NCBI GenBank assembly: GCA_006227105.1
Contig: SBFR01000204.1
Span: 1 to 37,535, forward strand
DNA: 37,535 nucleotides
DNA from: Bacteroidota bacterium
GTDB lineage: Bacteria > Bacteroidota > Bacteroidia > Flavobacteriales_D > Crocinitomicaceae
Reading direction: 5' to 3'
Shown here: positions 17,792 to 27,418 of the stretch, in pieces
How positions within the stretch are numbered: the first letter of the stretch is position 1
How the letters are laid out: each line of letters begins with the position of its first letter
The notes under the pieces: generated by a model
The model's input: the letters and a program-made list of their open reading frames with translations, nothing else
What the model was told of the DNA's origin: nothing
Databases searched by the model: none
Made by a program: the position numbers and the translations under genes

Positions 17792-19267
17792 ATGAAAGCA
17801 ATTGTTGTTGGTTCTGGTATTGGAGGCTTAGCTTCTGCTTTACGCCTAAAAGCGGCAGGTTACGATGTAGAGATCTTTGAACAAAATGCTGTGCCGGGTG
17901 GGAAACTTGGTCTACTTCAAATGGGAGATTATCGATTCGATACCGGTCCGTCACTGTTCACAATGCCTCATTTTGTAGAAGAGCTATTTCGAATTTCTGG
18001 CGAGGATGCCAGTGATCATTTCGAATATATCAAGTGCAATACGACTTGCCATTACTTTTTCAATGATGGTGTATTTCTGCCCTTTTCAGCCAACAAAGAT
18101 GAACTCGGTGAAACCGTGGAAAGTGTTTTGAAGGCTGACCCTACTCCGCTAAGAAAACATCTTGACCGAAGTGAGTTCATCTATTCTAAAACTCATCAGG
18201 TTTTTCTAGAACGATCATTGCATAAAGTATCCTCCTATCTTGATCCAGCTATTTTGAAGGCGATACTGGCCATTCCAGGTTTGGGCATATTCAGCACCAT
18301 GCATCGTGAAAATGAGAGACATCTCAATCACCCAAAGCTGGTGCAGATCTTTGATCGTTATGCCACTTACAATGGATCAGACCCCTACCGAGCTCCGGGG
18401 ATATTGAATATTATTCCTCATTTGGAATTCGGAATAGGTACATTCTTCCCTAAAAAAGGCATGCATTCAATTACAACTTCTCTTGTTGAATTAGCCAAAA
18501 GAAAAGGAATTGTCTTCCATCTCAACTCAGCAGTGAAAGAAATCATTGTAGAACAAAATGCGGTGACAGGTATAAAGACCGACACTGATACACATTTGGC
18601 TGACACTGTCTTTTGCAATGCAGATATTCGTCCAGCCTATAAGCATCTTGTAAAAACTGTCACCCCTCCCAAAAGAGTAATGTCCCAGGAACCTTCAAGT
18701 TCTGCAATGATCTTTTACTGGGGAATCCGAAAGAATTTTGATCAACTTGATCTACACAACATCTTTTTCTCCGATCGATACAAGGAAGAGTTTCAAATGA
18801 TCTTTGAGGGCAAGGAAGTAATTGATGATCCAACAATATATATTCACGTCAGCTCAAAGATCGTAAAGGAAGATGCGCCCGAAAATTCAGAGAACTGGTT
18901 CGTAATGGTAAACGTTCCTTCTAATCAGGGACAGGATTGGGAAATGATCAGAAAAGAGATCCGTTCAAATGTCATCAAGAAGCTGTCAAGCAATTTAAAA
19001 ACAGATATAGAAGCCCTCATTGAGGAAGAAGATTACCTTGATCCGGTTCGGATCGAACAACGCACTTCCAGTTACGGAGGGGCTTTATATGGAGCAAGCT
19101 CAAATGATCGAATGGCTGCATTTTTCAGGCATCCAAATTTCTCAAAAGTGAAAGGCCTCTATTTTGTTGGAGGAAGTGTACATCCAGGTGGTGGAATTCC
19201 ACTTTGTCTTCTGTCTGCTAAAATTGCAGCTGAGATCGCTTTAAAGGATCAAAAAATATCCAGCTGA
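17792..19267 (+). CDS. Phytoene desaturase-family oxidoreductase, possibly 1-hydroxycarotenoid 3,4-desaturase (CrtD-like)
   Basis: VVGSGIGGLASALRLKAAGYDVEIFEQNAVPGGKLGLLQMGDYRFDTGPSLFTMP; C-terminal GLYFVGGSVHPGGGIPLCLLSAKIAAE. Confidence 0.85.
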   Translation: MKAIVVGSGIGGLASALRLKAAGYDVEIFEQNAVPGGKLGLLQMGDYRFDTGPSLFTMPHFVEELFRISGEDASDHFEYIKCNTTCHYFFNDGVFLPFSANKDELGETVESVLKADPTPLRKHLDRSEFIYSKTHQVFLERSLHKVSSYLDPAILKAILAIPGLGIFSTMHRENERHLNHPKLVQIFDRYATYNGSDPYRAPGILNIIPHLEFGIGTFFPKKGMHSITTSLVELAKRKGIVFHLNSAVKEIIVEQNAVTGIKTDTDTHLADTVFCNADIRPAYKHLVKTVTPPKRVMSQEPSSSAMIFYWGIRKNFDQLDLHNIFFSDRYKEEFQMIFEGKEVIDDPTIYIHVSSKIVKEDAPENSENWFVMVNVPSNQGQDWEMIRKEIRSNVIKKLSSNLKTDIEALIEEEDYLDPVRIEQRTSSYGGALYGASSNDRMAAFFRHPNFSKVKGLYFVGGSVHPGGGIPLCLLSAKIAAEIALKDQKISS

Positions 19268-20457
19268 ACCTCATTTCTATAAAGATCTTCCAGCTCTTCT
19301 CGTTTGCGGATCAAATGATATGCGCCTTCATGAATTAGTACTTCAGCAGGTCTTAACCTGGCATTGTATTGATTGCTCATCGAAAAACCGTACGCCCCGG
19401 CATTGTAGATCGCCAGAATATCACCCTCCCTGACTTCATTTAACAATCGATCATACCCCAAAGTGTCCGATTCACAGATATATCCAACCACAGAATAAAG
19501 CTTCTTCTCGCCATTTGGATTGCTAATATTCTCGATTCTGTGATACGAATTGTAGAACATCGGGCGGATCAAATGATTTTGTCCGCTGTTTACGCCTGCA
19601 AAAACTGTGGAAGTAGTTTGCTTAACAACATTCACCTCAACAAGGAACACACCTGCCTCGCTTACTATGTATTTCCCTGGTTCAAACCACAGCTCGAGCT
19701 CACGACCATATGATGTGCAAAACTTCTCAAATGAACCAGCTATTTTTTGGCCAATGGACTCAACATCTGTGACGATATCCCCTTCCCTATATCCTACTTT
19801 GAATCCGCTTCCAAAGTCCATGAATATAAGATCGGGAAAATGAGATGCCGCTTCATAAAGCAATTCGGCTCCTCTTAAAAACACATCTGCATCAATGATA
19901 TCGCTTCCGGTATGCATATGCAGCCCTTCGACACGGATATTATGGTGCTTCATTATTCGTTCAATATGTCTTACCTGATGAATAGATATGCCGAACTTGG
20001 AATCAATGTGTCCTACAGATATATTGCTGTTTCCTCCTGCCATGATATGCGGGTTGATTCGAATGCAACAAGGAACAGAATTACCATATTCGTTTCCAAA
20101 TTTTTCAAGGATCGAAAGATTGTCTATGTTGATGTAAACTCCCAGGGATACTGCATCTTTGATTTCAGAAAAAGCCACACAATTTGGGGTATACATGATC
20201 TGAGAAGACTCAAAACCAGCTCTGATCGCCAAATGGATCTCTTCGATCGAAACTGCATCTACCCCTGCGCCAAATGAATGAATTAACTTAAGGATATTAC
20301 TATTATTCAATGCTTTCATTGCATAATGCAGTTTGACTTTTTTAGTACCAAATGCATTGTTCAATCGATCGTACTGCTCTTTGATTTTAGCCGAGTCATA
20401 AACGTATGTTGGCGTTCCATAAACAGAGGCCACTTCAAGTAAAAGTGAATTATCCAT
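19249..20457 (-). CDS. lysA: Diaminopimelate decarboxylase
   Basis: YGTPTYVYDSAKIKEQYDRL...LHYAMKALNNSNILKLIHSFGAGVDAVS...EGLHMHTGSDI...GYICESDTLGYDRLL...NAGAYGFSMSNQYNARLRPAEVL. Confidence 0.92.
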   Translation of the reverse strand: MDNSLLLEVASVYGTPTYVYDSAKIKEQYDRLNNAFGTKKVKLHYAMKALNNSNILKLIHSFGAGVDAVSIEEIHLAIRAGFESSQIMYTPNCVAFSEIKDAVSLGVYINIDNLSILEKFGNEYGNSVPCCIRINPHIMAGGNSNISVGHIDSKFGISIHQVRHIERIMKHHNIRVEGLHMHTGSDIIDADVFLRGAELLYEAASHFPDLIFMDFGSGFKVGYREGDIVTDVESIGQKIAGSFEKFCTSYGRELELWFEPGKYIVSEAGVFLVEVNVVKQTTSTVFAGVNSGQNHLIRPMFYNSYHRIENISNPNGEKKLYSVVGYICESDTLGYDRLLNEVREGDILAIYNAGAYGFSMSNQYNARLRPAEVLIHEGAYHLIRKREELEDLYRNEVQLDIF

Positions 20458-20473
20458 ATCGTAAATTGAAGCG

Positions 20474-20481
20474 CAAAAATA
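20474..20481 (-). promoter_or_regulatory. -7 element TATTTTTG for lysA (minus strand)
   Basis: CAAAAATA on the plus strand, 16 nt upstream of the lysA ATG. Confidence 0.4.
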
Positions 20482-20594
20482 TATTATTTTTTTAACATTT
20501 TGTTATTTATATATTTTCATAGTCCTTTTTTTCACGAGTGTAACCTTTTGATGAACCATATTGTTTTAAGAGTGTATCCCTGAAAAATTAAACT

Positions 20595-22316
20595 ATGAGA
20601 TCAATATCCTTCATCCTCTTCTTTTGTGTGAGTCTATTCACAATTGGACAAAAACCACAGAATCAAACGATCACTTCACCTATCAAACGAGTAAAACTAT
20701 TCCTCACGTCCGGTGAAATTGAACACGAACAAAAGGTACAGATCCACAAAGGGAGAAATAAATTGATTTTCCCTGGGATATCTGCCTTTGCCGACCCTCA
20801 ATCGATTCAATTTAAAGGAGATGGAAATTTCAGATTAGTCAGTGTATCTACGGAAATGGATTTTTTCGCAGCAGAACAATTCAATCCGAGAATAGCCATT
20901 CTGAAGGATTCACTTGAATCATTAAAGGATCGAAATCAATCCAATAATGACCAATTAAGTGCCTATCAGGCAGAGCTTGAATTGCTCAACGCGAATAAAA
21001 AATTGGGTGGACAAAACCAGAATTTAACTGTCGCTCAGATCAAAGAAGCGGCTGACTTTTACAGAACTCGAACTCTCGAGATCAACACAAAAATGTCAAA
21101 GATCAGAAAGGATCAGATCAGAGTGAATGAGCTGATCGAAACAACCAGATACCAACTTGTTGAGCTGAATTACAATGAAAACCAAAGGAGCAATCAGGTG
21201 ATCGTTCTTCTCGATGCGGATGAGAGCGTTACCTTCAATAGCACCTTGAAATACCTGGTTTCAGACTGCGGTTGGGCAGCGCTTTATGACCTTTCTGCGA
21301 AGGATATCAATTCCAAAGTGAACTTAAAATACAAGGCACAAGTCTACAACAACACTGGAAATAACTGGGAAAATATCGATTTAACACTTTCAACAGGTGA
21401 TCCGAGACTTTCTGCCTCACATCCTGTTTTATCTCCATGGTTTCTGAATTATTACAATTCAAAATCATATTCAAAAAAAGCCTATTATGCTCCTCAGGTA
21501 ATACAACAGGACTACCGAATGGAAGCTGAAAACAATCTAAGTGCTGCCAATCAGCGAGTTTATGATAACTACATTCTTGACAAGGACAAAACTTCTGAGA
21601 AACTTGAAATGTTCAAGAATGAGATCATCTCTCGTCAGACAACGAATGGAGTTGCCATGAGACAAATAGAGATTTCCGAGCTTACTGCGGAATACCAGAT
21701 CAAAGACAAATTCAATTGTCCTTCTGATTCAAAACCATATATGGTCGATGTGAAAGAAATGGATCTTGAAGCTTCATTTAGTCATATCACAGTGCCAAAA
21801 TTGGATAATGCGGCATTTCTTCTTGCGAACATCGTTGGATGGCAGGAACTTGAATTGATCCTAGGACCAACAAAAGTATATTTCGGCGGAGCGTATGTAG
21901 GAATGTCGGAAATTGACACCCGAAACATTTCAGATACACTTTCTTTATCATTCGGTAGAGATTCCAAAGTAACAGTCATGCGAAAGCTGAAAAAGGAAAT
22001 GTCTACGAAAAAAGTGATCGGAGGAAGTAAAAAAGACTCCTACCTATATGAGATCGCTGTAAGAAACAACAGAGACGTACCGGTCACCATTGATATTTTT
22101 GATCAAGTTCCGATTTCAAAGAATAGCGAAATCACTGTTACTATTGATGAATTAAGCGGTGTTACATCGGATCCTGAAACTGGCGAGGTGAACTGGAAAT
22201 ACACTCTTCAACCTGGAGAAACGAAGAGTTATATGATCGGTTATACTGTAAAGTACCCGAAAGAAGCTAATATTTCAATGGTTTCTTTCCGCACAGTTTC
22301 GTGTCCATCCTTTTAA
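20595..22316 (+). CDS. DUF4139 / mucoidy inhibitor MuiA-like secreted protein
   Basis: N-terminal KRVKLFLTSGEIEHEQKVQIHKGRNKLIFPGISAFADPQSIQFKGDG; coiled-coil middle; LVSDCGWAALYDLSAKDINSKVNLKYKAQVYNNTGNNWENIDLTLSTGDP; C-terminal VNWKYTLQPGETKSYMIGYTVKYPK. Confidence 0.85.
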   Translation: MRSISFILFFCVSLFTIGQKPQNQTITSPIKRVKLFLTSGEIEHEQKVQIHKGRNKLIFPGISAFADPQSIQFKGDGNFRLVSVSTEMDFFAAEQFNPRIAILKDSLESLKDRNQSNNDQLSAYQAELELLNANKKLGGQNQNLTVAQIKEAADFYRTRTLEINTKMSKIRKDQIRVNELIETTRYQLVELNYNENQRSNQVIVLLDADESVTFNSTLKYLVSDCGWAALYDLSAKDINSKVNLKYKAQVYNNTGNNWENIDLTLSTGDPRLSASHPVLSPWFLNYYNSKSYSKKAYYAPQVIQQDYRMEAENNLSAANQRVYDNYILDKDKTSEKLEMFKNEIISRQTTNGVAMRQIEISELTAEYQIKDKFNCPSDSKPYMVDVKEMDLEASFSHITVPKLDNAAFLLANIVGWQELELILGPTKVYFGGAYVGMSEIDTRNISDTLSLSFGRDSKVTVMRKLKKEMSTKKVIGGSKKDSYLYEIAVRNNRDVPVTIDIFDQVPISKNSEITVTIDELSGVTSDPETGEVNWKYTLQPGETKSYMIGYTVKYPKEANISMVSFRTVSCPSF

Positions 22317-22356
22317 AAAAAGCAATTTTATCCGTAATTTGGCGTTCCTTATTAAA

Positions 22357-23178
22357 ATGAAACTGTTTCTATTTTCCATAGCGTTATTGGCTACCTCGTT
22401 GAATTTGCGGGCGCAATACCATAATTCAAAGTCGAAGTCAGAACTTGGTTTTCTAATCGGTGGCTCCAATTATTTTGGTGATCTGAGTCAGTTTGGAAGA
22501 TTAAAGGATACCAAACTTTCTGGAGGGATCATCTATCGATATAATGTACACTCCCGAATGAGTTTGAGAGCCAATCTAAGTTATGGTAAGGTCACCGCCA
22601 ATGATGCTGATTCAAAGATCGATCTTTTACGAAACAGAAATTTAAATTTCGAATCAGACATATTTGAGTTAGCCGGAGGACTCGAATTCACTTACCTACC
22701 TTTCTTCCTGGGAAGCGAAAAGTACAGAGGGACAGCCTATATCCTAGCTGAAATAGGAATGTTCAGAATGAATCCGAAAACAGAGTACAATGGTGATATG
22801 ATCGAATTGCAACCAATTGGTACAGAGGGACAAGGTTCATCTCTAAACAATAAGAAAAATTATAGCCTCACTCAATTGTGTGTTCCATTGGGTGTAGGTG
22901 TAAAGTTTGCTTTGGGAAAGAAGGCAACGATCAATCTTGAGTACGGAATTAGAAAAACCTTTACGGATTATCTTGATGATGTTGGTTCTAATACTTATGT
23001 CGATGCCGCTACTTTGGCAGCTGAAAATGGTCCATTAGCGGCTGCATTATCAAATAGAAGTCTTGATGGTTCCAGATACGGAAAACGAGGTAATTCTGCC
23101 ACGTCAGACTGGTATTCATTCTATGGGGCAATGGTGACATTCAGATTAGGAAAACCAAATCGATGCACAATGCCTTAA
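22357..23178 (+). CDS. Outer-membrane beta-barrel protein, DUF6089-like
   Basis: Signal peptide MKLFLFSIALLATSLNLRAQ; SELGFLIGGSNYFGDLSQFGRLKDTKLSGGIIYRYNVHSRMSLRANLSYG. ATG 22357; track start at 22339 is TTG. Confidence 0.78.
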   Translation: MKLFLFSIALLATSLNLRAQYHNSKSKSELGFLIGGSNYFGDLSQFGRLKDTKLSGGIIYRYNVHSRMSLRANLSYGKVTANDADSKIDLLRNRNLNFESDIFELAGGLEFTYLPFFLGSEKYRGTAYILAEIGMFRMNPKTEYNGDMIELQPIGTEGQGSSLNNKKNYSLTQLCVPLGVGVKFALGKKATINLEYGIRKTFTDYLDDVGSNTYVDAATLAAENGPLAAALSNRSLDGSRYGKRGNSATSDWYSFYGAMVTFRLGKPNRCTMP

Positions 23179-23198
23179 ATGGCATAGCTATAAAAAAG

Positions 23199-23223
23199 AA
23201 AGGCTGCCAATGGCAGCCTTTTC
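23199..23223. terminator. Bidirectional intrinsic terminator between convergent genes
   Basis: AAGGCTGCC-AAT-GGCAGCCTT (23200-23208/23212-23220), flanked by AAAAAAGAA upstream and a T-rich tail downstream. Confidence 0.85.
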
Positions 23224-23229
23224 TATTTC

Positions 23230-24336
23230 TTAATGCTCGTGTCCGTCGTGATCTCCGTGTTCATGATCGTGAGGCTCTGGAGCCATCAAATCAACAATCT
23301 CAATATCGAAAACCAGATCAGCGTATGGAGGAATCCCAGGTCTTCCATTTTTACCATATGCTTGATAATAAGGAATGATCAATTTTGCCTTTCCGCCTTT
23401 TCCTAACATTCCCAAACCTTCTTCGAAACCAGGGATCATTCTGTTTTCCTTGTAATTGAAATCCATCGGCATTCCTCTATCATAACTTGCATCGAATTGC
23501 TTACCATCTCTTCTGAAAGTACCTCTGTAATGCACTGACATTCTGCTTCCGACTTCCGGCTTCATCTCATCACCTGCTTTTTCAATAATGTACACTAATC
23601 CAGATGCAGATCGCTCAGCATTCGGATACTTTGCTTTTACTTCATTGAACATGAAATCATTGTATTCTTGCTCAGACATTGCTCCGATCTTGGCTAGCTC
23701 TGCTGCTTTTTCATCCTCCACTTTCTTGATCTCATCTGATACGGTTTTGAAGGTTTCAGTGGCATTCCATTTTTTCGCTTCTTTTCCTACACGAATGATC
23801 TTCACTGTGGTCATTACATCATCTTGCTCAATGGCATTTACTACATCTTGTCCTTGGATCACATGCCCAAAAACCGTATGCTTTCCATCCAACCAAGGTG
23901 TTTCTTTGTGCGTAATGAAGAACTGGCTACCATTCGTCGCAGGACCTGAATTTGCCATTGACAAAATTCCTGGACCTGAATGCGTAAGATCTGGATGGAT
24001 CTCATCATAGAATTTATAACCAGGACCACCTGAACCATTGCCATCCGGATCACCACCCTGGATCATAAAATCTTTGATCACACGATGGAATTTTAATCCA
24101 TTGTAATACGGTTTTGTAAAGCTTTTTTCTCCATTTGTAAAATTACCTTCTGCCAAACCAACAAAGTTGGCCACAGTCATTGGAGTCTTTTTAAATTCAA
24201 GCATGCAAAGAATAACACCTTTCGAAGTCGTAAATTCTGCATAAATACCCGGCTCCAATTTCGGCTTCTTTGGTTTAGCTGCCAAACTCATCACACTAAT
24301 TCCCAATAGCAACGCCAATGTTCCTAATTGTTTCAT
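23230..24336 (-). CDS. Dual peptidyl-prolyl isomerase: cyclophilin domain plus FKBP domain, signal peptide, His-rich C-terminus
   Basis: Cyclophilin: [30 protein letters not shown]...[50 protein letters not shown]...[29 protein letters not shown]; tail [16 protein letters not shown]. Confidence 0.93.
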   Translation of the reverse strand: MKQLGTLALLLGISVMSLAAKPKKPKLEPGIYAEFTTSKGVILCMLEFKKTPMTVANFVGLAEGNFTNGEKSFTKPYYNGLKFHRVIKDFMIQGGDPDGNGSGGPGYKFYDEIHPDLTHSGPGILSMANSGPATNGSQFFITHKETPWLDGKHTVFGHVIQGQDVVNAIEQDDVMTTVKIIRVGKEAKKWNATETFKTVSDEIKKVEDEKAAELAKIGAMSEQEYNDFMFNEVKAKYPNAERSASGLVYIIEKAGDEMKPEVGSRMSVHYRGTFRRDGKQFDASYDRGMPMDFNYKENRMIPGFEEGLGMLGKGGKAKLIIPYYQAYGKNGRPGIPPYADLVFDIEIVDLMAPEPHDHEHGDHDGHEH

Positions 24337-24353
24337 ATTCTCTGTTTTACTTA

Positions 24354-25235
24354 TTAATTACGTTTATCTAATCCCCACATCATTTTATTTCTGATCGTGT
24401 CGAGGAAGTTGTTGTCTTCAAATTTAATCACATTTACCATGAATTCAGCCTTTGTGATCATCACTTCTTCCCCTTGCTTGATGCTCTTTGATTTACCATC
24501 CAAAGAAATGAGGTATTTTCTTTCCCTGCCCTCAAGACTTAACTTAATTGGCATATGATCCGGCACAACCATTGGTCTTACATTCAAGTTGTGGGGAGCG
24601 ATCGGTGTAAGGATATGCACTCTGCATCCTGGAGTAACAATTGGTCCTCCACAGCTCAAACTATAAGCAGTTGATCCTGTCGGGGTGGATACAATCAAAC
24701 CATCCGCCCAATATGAATTCAAATACTTATTATCAAGGTAAGCGTGAACAGTGATCATCGAACTCGTATCCTTCTTATGGAAGGTGACCTCATTCAAAGC
24801 GAAGTTATCCTCACCGTACAAATTCTCCTCTGTAAAAACTCTTAACAACGAGCGGGATTGAAATTCGAATTGCTTCCGATAGACTAAGTCTAATGCAGCT
24901 TCAATATTCTCTCTTGCAATGTTGGCAAGAAACCCAAGTCGCCCTGTGTTGATCCCAAGTATGGGTACTTCTGAATTGCGGATAAATCCAACAGATTCAA
25001 TGAACGTCCCATCTCCACCCATGCTGATCATCAGATCAATACCCGACTGAAAATCCTTGTAATTCGAAAAGACGTCCAAGGTCTCGATCCCTTTCACTTT
25101 TCCAATACAATTCTTTTTAAGATCCTGATGCAAAACAACCTGCCATCCATAGGAATGAAAAATGGCTAACAGCTCAGACAAATATTGACTAGTCTGCTTA
25201 TTTGTTTTACGGCTATAGATTGCTACTACCATCAA
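24354..25235 (-). CDS. nadK: NAD kinase
   Basis: [69 protein letters not shown]. Confidence 0.95.
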   Translation of the reverse strand: MMVVAIYSRKTNKQTSQYLSELLAIFHSYGWQVVLHQDLKKNCIGKVKGIETLDVFSNYKDFQSGIDLMISMGGDGTFIESVGFIRNSEVPILGINTGRLGFLANIARENIEAALDLVYRKQFEFQSRSLLRVFTEENLYGEDNFALNEVTFHKKDTSSMITVHAYLDNKYLNSYWADGLIVSTPTGSTAYSLSCGGPIVTPGCRVHILTPIAPHNLNVRPMVVPDHMPIKLSLEGRERKYLISLDGKSKSIKQGEEVMITKAEFMVNVIKFEDNNFLDTIRNKMMWGLDKRN

Positions 25236-25894
25236 AATTTGAGGAAGTTCATTAATGAATCATAACGTTGCTGAAGATCGTCGTCGATATCGGATTTTTG
25301 AAAGGAAGCTTTCACCACATAATCATAGCGCTCAAAAGTTCTGATCACCGAAGACAACTCAACCTGATTGATCTTCAACGTCACTTCAACCATCGTACTA
25401 TCCGGAGACGACATGATATAAGAACTCAAAATACGTGCATTGTTACTCTCTACGATCTGAGCTATTTGTGCCATTGAATAATCCGCTGAATTCATTTCAA
25501 GTACGATTATCCCTCCTATCTCTCGGATACTTCCTGTGTTGGCTATAACTGTCAGTAAATGGTAAACTGAAGTGCACCCCAGATACTTTTCGCTATTATC
25601 CAATATTGGTAATACAGAAATCTTATGCTCAGCGATCTTTGCCAACACCTCATAGATGTGTGCATTTTCAAAAACATAAGGTCTTGGGAGGTGATCAAAA
25701 AGCTTATCCAACGTTTCATCGAGATCCATTTTGTCAAGTACGTCAGATTCTGACAAAACACCGACAAAATTTCCGTTTTTCAGCACTGGCAAATGAGAAA
25801 CTTTCAATTCATCCATCCACCTAAGTGCTTTCTCTCCTGTATCCTTGTGAGTTAGTGGAGGGATCTCTTCTGTTATTAATTCTGCTGCTCTCAT
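25232..25894 (-). CDS. CBS-domain protein with C-terminal ACT-like region
   Basis: [59 protein letters not shown] at 25894 preferred over TTG at 25948. 4-bp overlap with nadK. Confidence 0.85.
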   Translation of the reverse strand: MRAAELITEEIPPLTHKDTGEKALRWMDELKVSHLPVLKNGNFVGVLSESDVLDKMDLDETLDKLFDHLPRPYVFENAHIYEVLAKIAEHKISVLPILDNSEKYLGCTSVYHLLTVIANTGSIREIGGIIVLEMNSADYSMAQIAQIVESNNARILSSYIMSSPDSTMVEVTLKINQVELSSVIRTFERYDYVVKASFQKSDIDDDLQQRYDSLMNFLKF

Positions 25895-25931
25895 TATTAT
25901 TGCCAAAGTAGTAAAATACTCTCTAAGTTCG

Positions 25932-25939
25932 TACTTTTG
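25932..25939 (+). promoter_or_regulatory. -7 element TACTTTTG for pdxJ
   Basis: Exact TAnnTTTG match 24 nt upstream of the pdxJ ATG, in the divergent CBS/pdxJ intergenic region. Confidence 0.45.
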
Positions 25940-25963
25940 ATCTGCCAAAAATCGTACCGTTCA

Positions 25964-26677
25964 ATGACAAAACTAAGCGTAAACATTAATAAAGTTGCCA
26001 CAATCCGGAATGCCAGAGGAGGCAATACCCCAAACGTGGTTCAATTTGCAATTGACTGTGAATCATTTGGCGCGGATGGAATTACTGTACATCCAAGACC
26101 AGATGAACGTCACATTACATTGAAAGACGTTTACGATCTTAGCAAGGTTGTTAAAACGGAATTTAACATTGAAGGGTATCCTGATTCAAGATATCTTAAG
26201 ATCATTGAGGAGATCAAACCGGCTCAGGCCACTTTGGTGCCGGATCCCCCTCATGTCCTGACTTCAAATGCCGGTTGGAAAACAAAAGAAAATCTATCCA
26301 TGTTAACTGAGCTCGCCGATCATTTTAGATCGATTGGAGTAAGGTCTTCAATTTTTGTGGATACCATTCCTGAAAACATCGAATATGCCGCTAAATCAGG
26401 TGTAGATAGAATTGAGCTCTATACCGGGCCTTATGCAGAAGAATTTTCAGCTGATCCGGAGAAAGCAATTCTTGAATTTATTACAGCTGCCCAATTGGCG
26501 TCATCTCTTGGGTTAGGGGTGAATGCTGGTCACGATCTTAGTTTGGAAAATCTACGTTTTTTTAAAGAATCTTTACCAGTACTTGACGAAGTCTCGATCG
26601 GTCATGCATTGATCTCAGATGCACTATACCTTGGACTCGAAAATACGATACAGCGATACAAATTCCTTTTACGCTAA
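25964..26677 (+). CDS. pdxJ: Pyridoxine 5'-phosphate synthase
   Basis: [68 protein letters not shown] 25964; track start at 25937 is TTG. Confidence 0.95.
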   Translation: MTKLSVNINKVATIRNARGGNTPNVVQFAIDCESFGADGITVHPRPDERHITLKDVYDLSKVVKTEFNIEGYPDSRYLKIIEEIKPAQATLVPDPPHVLTSNAGWKTKENLSMLTELADHFRSIGVRSSIFVDTIPENIEYAAKSGVDRIELYTGPYAEEFSADPEKAILEFITAAQLASSLGLGVNAGHDLSLENLRFFKESLPVLDEVSIGHALISDALYLGLENTIQRYKFLLR

Positions 26678-26680
26678 GTG

Positions 26681-27418
26681 TTATAGATGCGTATTTCTCA
26701 AGTTATGAGAAGTCAGTTTGGAGAAGTACGGCAAATGGAGATTGTCTTCCAATAGTCTAAGATGTTGAATCCTGTGGCAATCTGTGCCCACAAAATCGAC
26801 CAAGCCTTTATCGATCAACTGCTCTGCCTGTTTTTTAATATGCGGTCCGTAATGACCGGTCAATGAGTTCAGATTCATTTGGATCAAAACACCTTTATCC
26901 CTGTATTCTGCTGCTTTATCGATATTCCCCATGAATGCTCCGTATCTTTCAAAATGTGCCAGTACAGGCTGATAGTCTGCGCTTAGCATATCAAAAAACA
27001 ATTCATCTTCATAGGTGGGACTACCCTGAAACGCAAATTCTACCAGAACGTGATTTCCGCCAAAAGTCAGTAATTCTTTTTCCTTGATCTTTGATGGAAG
27101 CGTCTCGTCAAAATAATATTCGGCAGCGGCTTCGATCTCAATGGATAAATTCAATTTAGCTGCCATTTCCCGCACATCGTCAAGACCGGATAAGATTATA
27201 TCTCTGGTATTAGGGTAGTAATCACTCATGATATGAGGAGTAGTGATCACTTTTCGGTAGCCCAAACTCTGAAACTTTGCTAATAAGGCAATGGTTTCAT
27301 CCATGTTTTTTGAACCATCATCGATTCCAGGAATAAGATGGCTATGCATGTCCACTTCGATCAGTGAAAGATCAAGCTTCTCTTTTTTACCACCAAAAAT
27401 CCTAGATATCACACTCAT
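26681..27418 (-). CDS. CpsB/CapC (YwqE)-type PHP-fold tyrosine-protein phosphatase
   Basis: IEVDMHSHLIPGIDDGSKNMDETIALLAKFQSLGYRKVITTPHIMSDYYPN; VGTDCHR. Confidence 0.9.
   Translation of the reverse strand: MSVISRIFGGKKEKLDLSLIEVDMHSHLIPGIDDGSKNMDETIALLAKFQSLGYRKVITTPHIMSDYYPNTRDIILSGLDDVREMAAKLNLSIEIEAAAEYYFDETLPSKIKEKELLTFGGNHVLVEFAFQGSPTYEDELFFDMLSADYQPVLAHFERYGAFMGNIDKAAEYRDKGVLIQMNLNSLTGHYGPHIKKQAEQLIDKGLVDFVGTDCHRIQHLRLLEDNLHLPYFSKLTSHNLRNTHL

Noticed and set aside
20551-20583. 10-codon ORF MNHIVLRVYP* upstream of the DUF4139 gene
   Set aside because: No relevant codon bias and no terminator hairpin follows; not comparable with the ilv leader.
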